A DNA stretch of 64,000 nucleotides, from NCBI GenBank assembly GCA_013146195.2, contig CM028377.1:67801501-67865500 (forward strand), given 5' to 3'. Position numbers and translations under genes: made by a program. Shown piece after piece: positions 31,267 through 43,200 of the stretch. Every line of letters begins with the position of its first letter. The first letter of the stretch is position 1. Below the pieces are notes generated by a model that saw only the letters and a program-made list of their open reading frames with translations, searched no databases and was not told the DNA's origin. Source of the stretch: Codonopsis lanceolata. Its lineage: Eukaryota > Streptophyta > Magnoliopsida > Asterales > Campanulaceae.

Positions 31267-34200
31267 CTAATGGCCACGGGAAGATTGGCTCCTGTCCAGA
31301 TTGCCACCCATAACTCGAAGGCCCTCTCCACCAATCCTATATGCTCGTCCTCTGGCCCGAGCCCGACTCGATCCGGCAGCCGCTTCATCATCATCATCAT
31401 CATCGTTCCGGCGCCTAGTCTGCCGCACTGCATCATTCCCTCGGCAGGAGAACTCATCCACAAGCCTCTGATAAAGCTTGTTGATGCTGAAGAAACCCCG
31501 CAGCAGTTTCTTGTACGTAGACACGTTAACCTGAAAAAAAAAAAGAAAAAAAAAAAGAGTGAGACAACAAAAAGAAAATATATCAGTCTCCAAAATATAT
31601 ATATGAAAAAAATATGAAATGATGAAAAAAAAGATGCCAAAAAAGTGTGTCTACCGTGCGAGCCTGCTCCGGGGCTCGATACTCCTCAGGGATGTCCGCG
31701 TTTGGGAGAACTTCCTCCACCATCATGCCGTCACGATGATATCGGAAGGTGGAAAAAGCATCATCAGGGCCAGTAACTCCTGATGCGGGTCAAGAGCTGG
31801 AATAGAAGGCCTCGACCTACCATAAGCATTTGAAGCACGCCTGGCTGCCGCGGGAACAGGAAGGGGAGGATGGAGCATAATACTCAGAAAATCCTCATAT
31901 GCCATAGCCGGAAAATCAGTCTGAGGCATAAGAAATCTCGACAGGTACTAATACCTGTTTGGCAACAAATCTGGTGCAATCACCCAGATGGGGAGCATAG
32001 GAGGTACTACTGGGGGTATCATAAGTGAAGAATGCTGGCAGTTGACCCGCTCGCCCATGTATAACGAGTCAACCATGATAGATACCATCAATATCCGGCA
32101 CTGGCTCATCTCCAGAGTAACTGCATAATGATCCACCAGGCTCCTCCAGGGAAGAAAATGCACCGTGCCTGCGCTCGAGCTGGCAATCCTCCCGCATCCT
32201 CTCTGTATCTGAGCAGCCGCCTTCTTGATCCGGCCGGACCCTGTTCTCATTCACGAACTCAGCTAAGTAAGGTGGCTCGTGAAAGCGCTGCTGCAACCGA
32301 CCCGGCGTGAAATGGAAAAATGAGTAAGCCCAAACCTGCAGAAAAAAAAAAAGAAGAAAAGAAAAAAAATCATCAGCAAAAAGAAAAAAAATGTTGCGAA
32401 ACAAAAAAAAATTATTAAAAAAAAAAGACAGCAGCAAAAAGCAGGGAAAAGAAATGTACCTCCCACGCCGGAGCAAATCCATTAAGAGTCGGTGAATCAT
32501 TGCGGTTGGCTCTATCTATCGAGGCGTACAGCTTGGCGAGGCCTGCTTGCCCCCAGTCGAAATTAGCGACGTGATCTAAATCCCTCAGACAGCCCAAGAG
32601 AGAAACCCTCAAGGTAGTGGACGAATTAGCAAAAAGTGACGTCCCAAGGAAAAAGAACAAGAATGCCCTGGCAACGCGAGCTACAGCCTAGCTATCATTT
32701 TCTGGAACCCTCCCGGCATTCTCTAAAAGCCATTTCCGCACACTACCAATGTAGATCTCATCAGCGGATTTATATTCAGGCTCAAGGCCCAAAAGATCTT
32801 CTACCACGTCATGGTGGTGACGAAGGGTGTAATCAGGCTCCAAAATCCTACCAATGCTGGTAGGGATGCTTGTGATCGCGGCAAAATCACAAGGGGTCAT
32901 AGTCACCTCCCCCCAGCTAAAATGAAAAGTGTGGGTAGTATCCCACCAATAGTTCCTCAGAACCTCGAAAATGGGAAGGAAGCTGCGGAAGGGACCAAAA
33001 GCCCGCAAAAATGTGCTAAAGCCCTCCACTAAGGCCTGTGCCGCCTCGGGTATTAAGCGATAAATGTCGACACATTAGCACAACTCGCGCGAATGCGGAT
33101 CAAAGGCCTGCGCTTCTGAAAGAAAAAAAAAGAGAAAACAACATATCAGCATTAGAAAAAATGATGAAATGATAAAGAAAAAGGAAAAGGTAAGATTCTT
33201 ATCCTTTTAAATCTCCTGCGTGTATCATCAAAATTAAGCATGTTGCATACATCGCATTTTACAAATCATCATAAAGTTTTGCATAATAATTTGTACATGG
33301 CATCTTTTGTATTCAAAAAAAAAGAGAAATATACATATTTTGCATTCTTGCATTCAAAAACAAAAAACAAAAAAAATCTTTTATATATCGCATTTTAGCA
33401 TTCGAATTTTTTGATTGCATCTTTTGCATCAAATAAAAAAAAATGATACATTCTTTTACATTTTAAAAATATATTTTGGCATTTCGGCATAAAAAAATGT
33501 ATGTGTATGTTTATCCGAAAAAAATAGAAAATGTGTGTTTTGCATTTGAAAAATATAACACATTTTTGCATTTCCTTGTACATAAAAATGCTTACGCAAC
33601 CTGTTAGCAAGTGTCCAATAAATTTTCTATGTCACGATTGCATCCAATAAAATGATATATGCATGCATTAGTCATTCATCATTTGCATTTATTATTCAAA
33701 TAATTGCATTTTTGGCACTCGTAAAAATAAAATGTTGCAAATTTTGAAAAGAAAAAAAACTTCCATGGCATTTATCATGTCTCTGCAGTATATGCATTCA
33801 TAAAAGTAAATATCATTGCATAAAATATTTCTGTTATATTTTGCATGCATCGGAAAAAATGCGTCCGAAAATATACCCGAAAAAAAAACGTCATGTTTCC
33901 AAAAAAGTCTATTTCATAGGCATGCATTGCATAAAAATATTTTTCAAGCCTAAAACATGCATTATATAGCCTAATTGCATTAATAATATAAAACATGCAT
34001 CGCATAGTCAAATAGTACCAACTAGTTAAATTATGCATCACAAAAATAAATCGCATGGATTTCATAGATAAATTGCCAAATTGCATCATTCTAGCATATA
34101 AATTGCATGCATAAGCATCATATGCAGGATCAGGAATGCTCCAAAAGCCCAAAGCAGCAGAAAATTCTAGTAGATCTGAAAAATCATCCAAATGGGTTTA

Positions 34201-34395
34201 AGAAAAAAAACTTACTGAGGGATTTAGAAGATTTGATACATGGGTGTTCCAATCGCGATGGAGGTTACTCCAATCATCCTTTGAATAGTTATATCTGACA
34301 TAATTTCGGATCAAATGAGGAAGTTCTTTCCTCATTTCACCTGATTCTGGGTGCATTGGAGCTTTTCCCTTCCGTGATCGCGAAGAAAAAGCCAT
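31267..34395 (-). pseudogene. Antisense gene unit 2 of the Tat element: plant mobile domain (PMD/MAIN-like), multi-exon
   Basis: PMD proteins include host MAIN/MAIL factors and many transposon-borne relatives. Minus-strand path: exon 1 34395-34216 (starts MAFSSRSRKGKAP), GT donor TCA|GTAAGT. After an AT-rich gap, exon 2 is about 33115-32460 with LRNYWWDTTHTFHFSWGEVT then MTPCDFAAIT, FLFFFLGTSLFANSS, and NFDWGQAGLAKLYASID ending FAPAWE. Exon 3 starts at 32335 (phase 0, VWAYSFFHFTPGRL) and includes a frameshift, then TVHFLPWRSLVDHY and LYMGERVNC. A last exon, 31530-31267, has VNVSTYKKLLRGFFSINKLY, an Arg/Asp-rich stretch and a stop. GT-AG borders at 32460/32335 join in frame. In-frame stops (near 33078, 32681 and 31956) and shifts show decay. 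Confidence 0.75.
33190..34110. repeat. AT-rich GCAT-word tract (intron of antisense unit 2)
   Basis: The words TTTTGCAT, ATTGCAT and ATGCAT recur dozens of times. It coincides with the gap between antisense exons 1 and 2, so it reads as a repeat-filled intron. Open frames here are low-complexity translations. Confidence 0.7.
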
Positions 34396-34689
34396 CTGCT
34401 AAGAAAAACACGTAAATTGGTGGAATAAAATCGAGAAAAGAAGAAAAATGAAAAAGAAATGAGAAAAGCAGTAACAATGGTGGAGAAGGAAACGAAGAAG
34501 AAGAAGAAGAAAGAAGGCTGCTGCCTTCTCCCTGCTTCCCATCACATATAAGGGAGAAAAATAATTTTTTTTCTTTTTCCCCCCTCCAAAGTTTGAAAAT
34601 TCAGCACTTAAGTCCCCAGGTTTCCAAAGCTGCAAAATGGCCCCTAAAGCTTAACGGAAAGTTAACAAAGTTAGCTTTGTTAACAAAAT

Positions 34690-35115
34690 TTGACGGTTAT
34701 CCATCCAAAATCAAAAGAAAGTCATGTCCCCAGCAGATCAACCGCAAAATGAGCAGAAAGACAAGAGAATCAATAACAAAAGCGAGATTCTACAAAAGAA
34801 AAAGAAAAAAATGAAAGAAAAAAAAATTGCAAAGCATGAAAGAAAAAATGCAAGCTTGAAAGAAAAAAAAATGCAAGAGCAAAAAGAATATAAATGTGTG
34901 CAAAAGATTTCCCAGTAGAAGCTGGAAATGCAGCAGAAAGAAGAATTTTCTAGCAAAAGCCGAAAATGTAGTAGAAAAAAGATTTTGTTTGGAAATGCTG
35001 AAAGAAGAAAATTCAGTCGGAAAGCAAAGAAAAGAAAAAAATCCCCAGCATGAGTCCGCAAATGCAGCAAATGCAACAAATGTGGCAGAAGCAACAAAAG
35101 CAAAGCAATGGTAAG
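34690..35115. repeat. Purine-rich GCAGAAAGAAA/AAATGC repeat tract
   Basis: One strand is almost entirely purine, built on AAAGAAAAAAATGCA, GCAGAAAG and GCAACAAATG words. It sits between antisense unit 2 and the tandem repeats. Open frames on both strands are compositional artefacts. Confidence 0.75.
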
Positions 35116-35149
35116 AAAAGGTAAAGTATTTTACCTTTTGCATGCATAA

Positions 35150-36135
35150 TGTGTTCCACCATCACATTCGACGAAGGACTGAGTTCCTAAGGATGTGATG
35201 ATTTCCTGCTTTATAGGAGTAGCATAGGATCATCTCCTCGCGGGGCGTAACCCCGAGATGAATGATCAACCCATTGATATGTTCCACCCACCTTGTTGTT
35301 GGATCTTTCCCTGAAGGGGTGTAGGCCCCGGGTCAGAGGGAAAGGATCGGTTCCACCATCACATTCGACGAAGGACTGAATTTCTGAGGATGTGATGATT
35401 TCCTGCTTTATAGGAGTAGCATATGATCATCTCCTCGCGGGGCGTAACCTCGAGATGAATTATCAATCCATTGATATGTTCCACCTTGTTATTGGATCTT
35501 TCCCTGAAGAGGTGTAGGCCCCGGGTCAGAGGGAAAGGATCGGTTCCACCATCACATTCGACGAAGGACTGAGTTCCTGAGGATGCGATGATTTCCTGCT
35601 TTCTAGGAGTAGCGTAGGATCCTCTCCTCGCGGGGCGTAACCCCGAGATGGATGGTCAAAAATTATGTTTGTGTTCAGCCTTTTCTGCGAGGGGGCTGAG
35701 ACCCTGGGCCAGTTAAAAGGCTATCGTGCTTCGACGCAGGACTGAGTTTCCTGAGGAGACGATGCATCCCACCATCGTGATCGGCAAAGGGTTCGACCCT
35801 TTGAGGACACGATGTTTGATATGTGTTCCACCTGAATTGTTCAGCCTTTTCTGCGAGGGGGCTGAGACCCCGGGCCAGTTAAAAGGCTATCGCTCTCTGA
35901 CGAAGGACTGAGTTTCTTGAGGAGGCGATGCATCCCACCTAGCATTTGTTTGTTTGCATTCGGGGAACTACGTTTGGTCTGATTCCTTTGATAAGGATAC
36001 GTAGGCAGCCTATTTCGGTAGGCACGACCATCGCAGCATGCTTGTTTCGACTTCTGGCCGAACTATGTTTGGTCTGATTCCCTTTATTAAGGGATACGAA
36101 GGCAGCCTACTTCGGTAGGTCCGACCATTAGAGCA
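35150..36135. repeat. Tat 3' untranslated tandem repeats (three unit types)
   Basis: Unit A is about 192-197 bp and occurs about 2.7 times, beginning near 35152, 35350 and 35542 (TTCCACCATCACATTCGACG, CTCGCGGGGCGTAAC). Unit B occurs twice, near 35675 and 35838 (GTTCAGCCTTTTCTGCGAGG, GGGCCAGTTAAAAGGCTATC). Unit C occurs twice, near 35965 and 36060 (TACG-TTTGGTCTGATTCC, GCAGCCTA-TTCGGTAGG). The shared core CGACGAAGGACTGAGTTYCT links A and B. Arrays in this position are known in Tat elements as possible sources of satellites. Confidence 0.9.
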
Positions 36136-36355
36136 TTTAATTTGCATATCTGCTTAAAAACTATGATAATCTGCTATAACCGACTAAATATGTCTAGGAT
36201 ATGCGAGGTTTGGTTTTCATTATAAACTGTTGCATTATAACTGCTACCTGTTGCATTGCTCCCCATTTTAATTGCCACGAAATTAGAGAGTCTATTTCTT
36301 ATCAACGATGTTCGTCTACTCGGTAAGCTGTGGGTTATCCGTAGGCTCTATCGTT

Positions 36356-36364
36356 GAGGGGCTC
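36356..36364 (+). promoter_or_regulatory. Tat polypurine tract
   Basis: GAGGGGCTC immediately precedes the TG of the 3' LTR, the expected plus-strand primer site. Confidence 0.65.
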
Positions 36365-38120
36365 TGTAGACACCCCAATTTCGTACCCCTAGTACGTGAC
36401 ATTGACATGCGATATCAAGACCTGTTAAAACTTAACGAATGTCAAGTTACAGGGTCTAAAAATGCAAAAGACAAAGCAGGATGCGTAAAACAGTGAAATG
36501 CAGGGGCTAAAAAGTGTCAAAAGAGGCCGAAGTTTGAAGCATTGGCGCTGCCATAACTCCATCTGGGCGCGGCGCCCAGATCCTATGGTGCCGGCGCCCA
36601 GGGCCCTGAACAGTGCCTCTGACTTAACGCATTGCACAAATTCTCAAGCACGCGGTACAGGCTGGTAAAGCACGAAGAACAAATTTTAATCCCAGCGGTG
36701 TCCCTCTCTCAGCCTATAAATAGAGGTCCCCGACTTCGCTTTCAGGGACGAGAATTTCATCTCACTTTCAGCGTTGTTGTTACGCCGAAGAAATATAGAG
36801 TGATCGTGAGATAATGAGCGCCCCCTCCTATAAAGCCTCGAAGCTCTGCCAAAACTCCTCCAAACACAAAACCAACCGGTCAAAGTGAGCCTTAGCCCCC
36901 CAGCTAGGTATCCACCCTATTCCCCGGTCCAAAAATCTCGAAAAGAGCAGTTGCTCTGCCCGAGTAAAAAGGTCAAATCTGTCATAAGCAAGCAGTTGCT
37001 ATGCCCGATTTCCACCAACAGCAAGCAAACAACAACAAAAAGCAAGCAGTTGCTCCGCCCATTTGATGGTGCCCAGAAGCAACCTTCGGAAGCAGTCACC
37101 CTGCCCGAACCACAGCAGCAGCAAAAAGACTCCCTCTCCAGGAAGGACAGAGCGAGCACACCAACGCTCTTAAAAGTGAGCCTTTAAGAGTCTTATTTAG
37201 AAAAAGCTATTTTCCATCCGGCCCAATGTAAAAATATAAGATGTTATGCTGCCCGGATTTATTTAGAAAAAAAGCATTAAAAAGAGCCGTTATTATGGCC
37301 AAATATTTTTAAATGTATTTGTAATTATTGGAAGGAGGCGGCTGCAAATCCGTAAATAATGTAGACATGGATGTATTTGTTTTTTTAATGTTTTATTTAT
37401 TTGCTAGATAAATATAACAAAAAGCATACTTTAGCCAAAAACTGTTTTTGAGACCAAAAGGGCGAGTTGGGTGCCTAGCACCTTCCTAACTCGTAACTTA
37501 GCCTCCGAACCTGTTTTTTTGTATCTCTGGTTTTATTTTTGGTTTTTTCTTTGTGTTCTCCTTAAAATAAAGATGACGACTCTGTCAAAACATTTTGGAT
37601 CACATTGGGGCATCGCAACATCCTTTCTTGCACTTTTCTGTTTTCCCCTACACAAGGGAGAATGGGAATGAAAGGGTGATGTATTCATGCATCCTGGTAT
37701 CCTCTAAACAAGGGATAACTTGATACAGAAAACTCAAAGCGCTCATAGTGATCTGAAATAGGCTTTAAGGCAATTTTTATAAAGTCCATAGTGGGGCCCC
37801 GCAACATCCTTTCTTGCACTTTTCTGTTTTCTCCTACACAAGGGAGAATGGGAATGAAAGGGTGATGTATTCCTGCATCCTGTTAGCCCCTAAAAAATGG
37901 ATAACCTGATACAGAAAACCCAAAGCTCTCATATTGGACCAAAAATCACTAAAATGATCGAGGCGTATTCCACGCACTTTTTGACAACATTCTTTCCGCA
38001 TTTTTAATTTCGTCTTCCCCTAAACAAGGGAGGGTGGAATGGAAAGCGTGATGTCCTTCCGCACGTCGCGTTCCACTAGAAAAGGGAGCGCGGGGCGTGG
38101 GAGAATCCGGGGCACCCACA
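36365..38120 (+). repeat. Tat 3' LTR
   Basis: 1756 bp, collinear with 18383-20135, including TATA box, AAGCAAGCAGTTGCT words and the CCCCTACACAAGGGA array. In the first 400 bp I count roughly two dozen differences, so divergence is in the mid single-digit percent range. The GC-rich block before the end is shorter than in the 5' copy. Confidence 0.95.
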
Positions 38121-38125
38121 GTTGG

Positions 38126-39473
38126 TGTCACGTAAATGGAACCCCTATGAGTGACTAAGGTATTATAACCATTAGGAAGAGAGCGTGAGATAAAATTAGG
38201 AAGATGAACAAGAGAATGCATTAGCTTAGATGCAAAACAAATATGGTCAGTGGCCCCCAAATCTATAATCCATACAGAAACATTAAGATCAATATGAGAT
38301 GATGCTACAACTTTGTTAAAACAGCAGGTAGGTGCAAGTATACCTTCAAAACAATTTGTAGTTGCAGAGTTACAGGTTGGAGGGTGATCCTCAGGATGAT
38401 CCTTGCCCTTCAACATAGTCAACACCTACCCAAGTTGTGCTTTAAGTAATTCTATATCTGCATGTGTTCCAGCCTCACCTCAAGATTGACCCTATGATTG
38501 CACTTGCATAGCCTTTGCCTCACTGTGGAATTTCTATGGATCAGTAGTATTGCCTTCTTTGGATTGTTTAGCATTATGCAACCCATATGCAGGGTGACCA
38601 ACAAGAAACCCATGTAATTTTAAACAATCATTCTTAGTATGCCCTTCTTTATTACATTAGTTGCAAATTATGTCTTTCTTGAAAGGTGCCTTGACATAAC
38701 TAGGTTTGTTCCCAGTAGTAGATGACCTATAGGATGTAACAACCTTATTTTCTAAATCATTGTGGGTTATGTTTATACTAGCAGCCAATACATTAAAACT
38801 AGAAACATAACCTACACGTATGGACTCTTCTTGGCTAACCATATAATAGGCTTCATCAATGGTTGGCAAGGGTCTCATCCTTAAGATCTTCCCCCTAATA
38901 TTAGCAAGGCTTTCATACAGTCCCACGAGGGACTGCATCAGTTTCTTTCGTTGTTCTCGTCCTTCTTGGGCTTTAACAGAGCCACAAACACAATTATTAC
39001 ATGAACAAGATGTGATAACATCTAATGTAGAACTCTCATCCCAAAGCCACTTCATCCTTTGGTAATAAGCCTCTACAAATGTGTCTTTTTGTTCTAATCA
39101 ATAGAGGTCCTTTTCCAATTGAAAAGTTTTGTGTCCATCTATGTTAGTTCAATCCATACTACATATGCTATGTTAAGGAAACAAAACGAAGGCTACTACT
39201 TATCTCTTCAGACATCACATTGAACATCCATGATATGACCATATCATTGGCCCTTACCCACAAAGGGTATAGACTTGATTCCTTATCAGGAACACAAAAT
39301 GAACCATCAATTAAAACAATCTTATTCTTAGTAAATAGAGATATTTGGAGTGACCTGGACCAAGAACTGTAGTTATCACTACCAGTTAGCTTAGTGGAGA
39401 TGAGAATCAAACTTGGAAGGTCATTGTTGTGAACAAAAGGCAGGTGCATGTTGGAATCAATGGAGATTTCCAT
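38126..39473 (-). pseudogene. Copia gag and protease start (degenerate)
   Basis: Minus strand from 39473: an N-terminal Gag region (GSDNYSSWSRSLQISLF, LWVRANDMVISW) to 39168. A break follows, then MKWLWDESS and REQRKKLMQSLVGLYESLAN to a zinc knuckle whose text CN-stop-CNKEGHTKNDC is interrupted by a stop near 38655. The protease motif is WIIDLGATDHIC near 38245, where DSGATDH is usual, so the residue after Asp is changed. The nested Tat element cuts the frame at 38125; the text resumes at 18377 with TLVLHDVLCVSSF. Confidence 0.88.
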
Positions 39474-39680
39474 TGTATTTGTAGATGAGGTCTTCTATTA
39501 TGATTGGACTCTAAAGTTCCATCCGATTCTCCAGCATTCGCCATAGATGTGTCTTATCGAATAAAACCCTAACTATGAGATGATTTTGAGAAGATAATTG
39601 ATGAAGAAGAACTTGATCTTCGAAATTGAATGATCAGTTCTTGTATTAAGGAAACAAAGTACGCAATTTATGGATCAATC

Positions 39681-39692
39681 GCTCTGATACCA
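39681..39692 (-). promoter_or_regulatory. Copia primer-binding site (tRNA-iMet)
   Basis: Minus strand TGGTATCAGAGC abuts the 5' LTR. This is the standard plant Copia site complementary to initiator methionine tRNA, and it is intact. Confidence 0.92.
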
Positions 39693-40084
39693 TGTAAACT
39701 TTGCTTAAGGAATAATGAAAATGGAGAGAAACTGGGAGAGGAACTATTTCTCCATCGTTGTATTGATCAATCAATCGATTAAGTGAGTTATACAAAGAAA
39801 AGATTATACATATATAGTATTGGCTAATCAACATTGAACTCTCCACTAATTGCCTTAATTCCACTAATTCCACTAACTCACTCTAACAAATTAGCTAATG
39901 GTAAATTACAAATGTGCCCTTTATAAGTAATAGATGCATAACTCTTCTATCCCCACACATCAACGTATTTGACTTGAATTGCTTCCAACAACTTCAACAA
40001 ATCATTCTTGAAGTATACGTTCTCTGTACATTGTTAGCTTGTGTTGTGGTAGCACAATTGCTGTTGGAATTGTTATAGTCAACA
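39693..40084 (-). repeat. Copia 5' LTR
   Basis: 392 bp with TG/CA ends, collinear with 15358-15745. The short LTR length is usual for several Copia lineages. Confidence 0.95.
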
Positions 40085-40174
40085 GGTTCATTCGATTTCG
40101 GTCCAAACCCCCGTGGCTCATGCTTTACTCAAACAACTCCATTTCAGTTTTTAAAGGAAAGCCTGGAAAACCAT

Positions 40175-40177
<3 letters not shown>

Positions 40178-40224
<47 letters not shown>

Positions 40225-40240
40225 TTATTTATTTATTTTT
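40178..40240. repeat. (AT)n then (TTTA)n microsatellite
   Basis: Perfect AT run of about 43 bp followed by about 20 bp of TTTA units. Confidence 0.95.
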
Positions 40241-43200
40241 CCACTTTTTACAAAGAAAAAATTACACTATTGTTGTCCTTGTCGTTTAGCATGAAAGTTA
40301 TAATTATCATTGTCGTATGCCTTGTCTCCTATTACAATACAATAGCTATATGTATTGCCACCAGTTAGTGATTTACACGTATTCAAGAAAGGTTAATAAG
40401 CCGCATCACAATTCACAACAATGGTATATAGCTCAATGGATTGTGTGTGTATAATGAACGGATTACCTTGTTGCTTTTTCCCCAATTAGTGATGCTTAAT
40501 ACAACACGCACAAAATGCTTAATACAACACACACAAAATGTTTAATACAACTAGCACTTAGTTTGTTTGTTTTTTTTTTCAATTTTTCCCTTAGCCCATT
40601 TAACATTTAAATAACTTTTTGCATTTTAAAAAAAAACTTTTTGATCATCAAGTTGAAGATCTGTTAAAAAATGAAGTTTTTTTTTTCCAAATCTATTTGA
40701 TTTTAGGAAATATATGAAAAAAATGAAGTTATTTTGCAAATCAACTTGATTTATTTTGTTGAAGATTTTGGGCAAGGGCCGGCTTCTTGGGCTTATTTTG
40801 GAGGGAAAGAGGGTCGGCTTTCTGGGTTACTATTGAGGGAGGAAAAGTTGGCGTGATGGGCTGACCATGGTGGATGTAAGGTTGGATTTCTAAGCCGACC
40901 TTCTTTATGGAATTCAAAAATTCAAGGAAGGATGGTCGGAGTTCATGGGGTGGTGGCCTAAATTATTGGTAGTGATGGGAGGTGGCCAAAATTTTGGGCC
41001 GACCTTCATCAAGGATTTTTTGTAAATTATGAAGAATGGTGGTTATTGGTGGCAGGTGGCGGCGGATCTAGAGCACATCTTCATGTTTGGGTGGTGGCAG
41101 GATGATGGGCCAACGTTCATGGGAGGTCGCTGGAATTATTGGCCGACCTTCCAAGATTTTTGCAGATTAAGAATGGTGGTTTGGTTCTTTATGAGTTTTA
41201 GATTTTTTTTAATTATTTTTTTTTTTTGCATATTTTCAAGATTTTTTTGCAGCTTAAAAATTCTGGACCGAAATTATTTGTCGAAATTCATCTGTTTTTG
41301 CAGACTTTTTTATTTCAATTTTGTATGTGTTTTAGAAAGGCAATAATAGTTAATTGCACAATCCCCCATAACCCTCATCATCATCGCCAAGTACCTGGGC
41401 AAAGAGAGAACAAAGGCATCCTTCTTTTGCAGATGTTGTATGAGTATAATTGGTAAACAAAAAAAAATTGTGTGATGTTTTAAGCATTTAGTGAGTGTTG
41501 AATTAAACAACCCTGAAATTATTTAGGGAGTAGTGTTCCATGTTTCAATAAAGATGTGGACATGTGGTTAATGAAAATGATTCATCTTATGAGATGTTTG
41601 GTATAAGAAAACTTTTTTAAGGTCTCTTTATTTATAGTAATTTAATGTTAATTTTGTAATTTTGTACTTTTAGATCTTATCAATTTTCTCTTCGTATCTC
41701 TCTTATTTCATTTTTAATTATTAAAAAAAAACTCAAAATCAAAGTGTTACCAAACACCACAAGTAATTAGATGTTATCTATAATCTATCTACAAACTAAG
41801 GAGAAGAGTGCTTTGATTTTGACCGTGAGTCGAACTCTTTCATTAGGCCCGCATGCCTTAATTACAAAACATCAACCTAAAATAGCCATAGCCTTGCGTT
41901 TAAAATAAAAAATAAAAAATATATGTCACTCATGAATAAATAATTATTGTAATTGTGAACTAAAAATTTAATTATGAAAGTTATCCGCGGTTGCTTTGGT
42001 AGCCACATGCATGTATTTGAATATTGGATAGGACGTTGCTATGCGACTAGAATCTGGCTAGCCAGATTTCAAAAAAGAAGAAGAAAGATTAATGTAATTT
42101 AATTTATGGAGTTACAATTATACTCACAGGATAGTTAAATGAACACAACCCAAAACTCATCTTTATCTAGGGTCGTTAAACTAACAAAACCATAAAATCC
42201 ATCATTTCAATCTCCGATCAAAAGAGAGAAACCCAACTGGAGAGAAAACCCAACTGATATTTTTTCAACCGAGATTTTCTTTACCCATTAAAGAAAGGAA
42301 AACATTTAATATAATGGACCAAGGGAGGCTTCAAATTCGGTGACCTTAGGTTTCAATATCGTATGAAAAGCAATAACATTCACTTCACCTAGTTATCCTT
42401 TTAGACACTAAGGGAGAGAAAACTCTTAGAGAGAGAAAGTAGAGTGAAATACAGAATATCAACAATAATGACGCACTAGCTTCAATTCGAAATATCTTTT
42501 ATTCGTAGATTGAGTGTGTTTCATTTCCATTGTAGAAAGGGAGAGCGGCAGAGATCTCAAAGGTTCCGCCAGAGTTTAAGAGCTGGAGATCTTGGAGGTT
42601 CCGCTGGAGTTTGTGAGCTTGAGATCTCGGTCCCGTTGCGCTCACAACCCTTCTTGACTTTCATTGAAGCCATATATCAGAGTAGAGAGAGATTGGTTGT
42701 GTGAGAGATAGTGTAGGTTGAGAGAAATGAGTTTAACGTGAAAGATAGAGATATAGCGCGTATGAAGACTGCAGAGAGAGGTCGTGTAAGAGAGTGATCG
42801 TTTGAGGTCGGTTAACGGTGAACATAAATTGAGAAAGATACATCACAAATTCATTAGGGGTATATCATACATTTTTACTTTGGTAAATATAAAAACTACC
42901 CCTAAATTTGAAAACTAGCCGACTAGATTTTGGTCGTGTACCATTATCCTATTGGATAACAATACAACTATTTGAAAATATATGAATACATAATATACAT
43001 TTTTTTCTTATTATGAAAACATTTTAAAGAAATGGAAGTTATGACATCTCTTCATCTCACATATTTTATCACACACAATCTCACAAAGTTTTTTAAATAT
43101 AAAAACTTACAAGAGGGAAAAGAAAGTTGGAAAATATTTATGGTGGAAAACATTACGACAAAGTTTAACTTAACAATCAATTTTTATTTGAATTTTTAGA

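Larger units (their letters stand above)
18383..38120 (+). mobile_element. Gypsy LTR retrotransposon, Tat (Ogre/Retand-like) lineage, 19.7 kb
   Basis: LTRs of 1753 and 1756 bp (18383-20135, 36365-38120) start TGTAGACACC and end GGCACCCACA. The flanking 5-bp duplication is GTTGG (18378-18382 and 38121-38125). The PBS TGGCGACTCTGCTAGGA follows the 5' LTR, and the PPT GAGGGGCTC precedes the 3' LTR. Gag, protease, RT, RNase H, a second archaeal-type RNase H and integrase lie in order on the plus strand; the double RNase H is a Tat hallmark. Two antisense gene-like units and tandem repeats fill 28.6-36.4 kb. The LTRs differ by a few percent by eye. Coding frames carry multiple stops and frameshifts. 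Confidence 0.94.
15358..40084 (-). mobile_element. Ty1/Copia LTR retrotransposon, split by a nested Gypsy/Tat element
   Basis: Terminal repeats at 15358-15745 and 39693-40084 begin TG and end CA. They are flanked by the 5-bp duplication GGTTC (15353-15357 and 40085-40089), so this is a single insertion. Internal order on the minus strand is PBS, gag, protease, integrase, RT, RNase H, PPT, which is Copia order (integrase before RT). Removing the 19.7-kb nested element and its duplication leaves about 5.0 kb. Reading frames contain stops, frameshifts and an RT deletion, so it is not autonomous. Confidence 0.95.

Noticed and set aside
34738..35143. Long Phe/Leu-rich frames on the minus strand and Lys-rich frames on the plus strand
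   Set aside because: Both arise from a purine-rich repeat tract; composition alone explains them.
35150..36135. CRISPR-like array
   Set aside because: The tandem units are contiguous and about 100-200 bp with no unique spacers, inside a plant retrotransposon.
41029..41346. 105-codon frame rich in Trp and Phe
   Set aside because: Low-complexity translation of repeated TGGTGG and T-rich DNA, with no splice context or domain.
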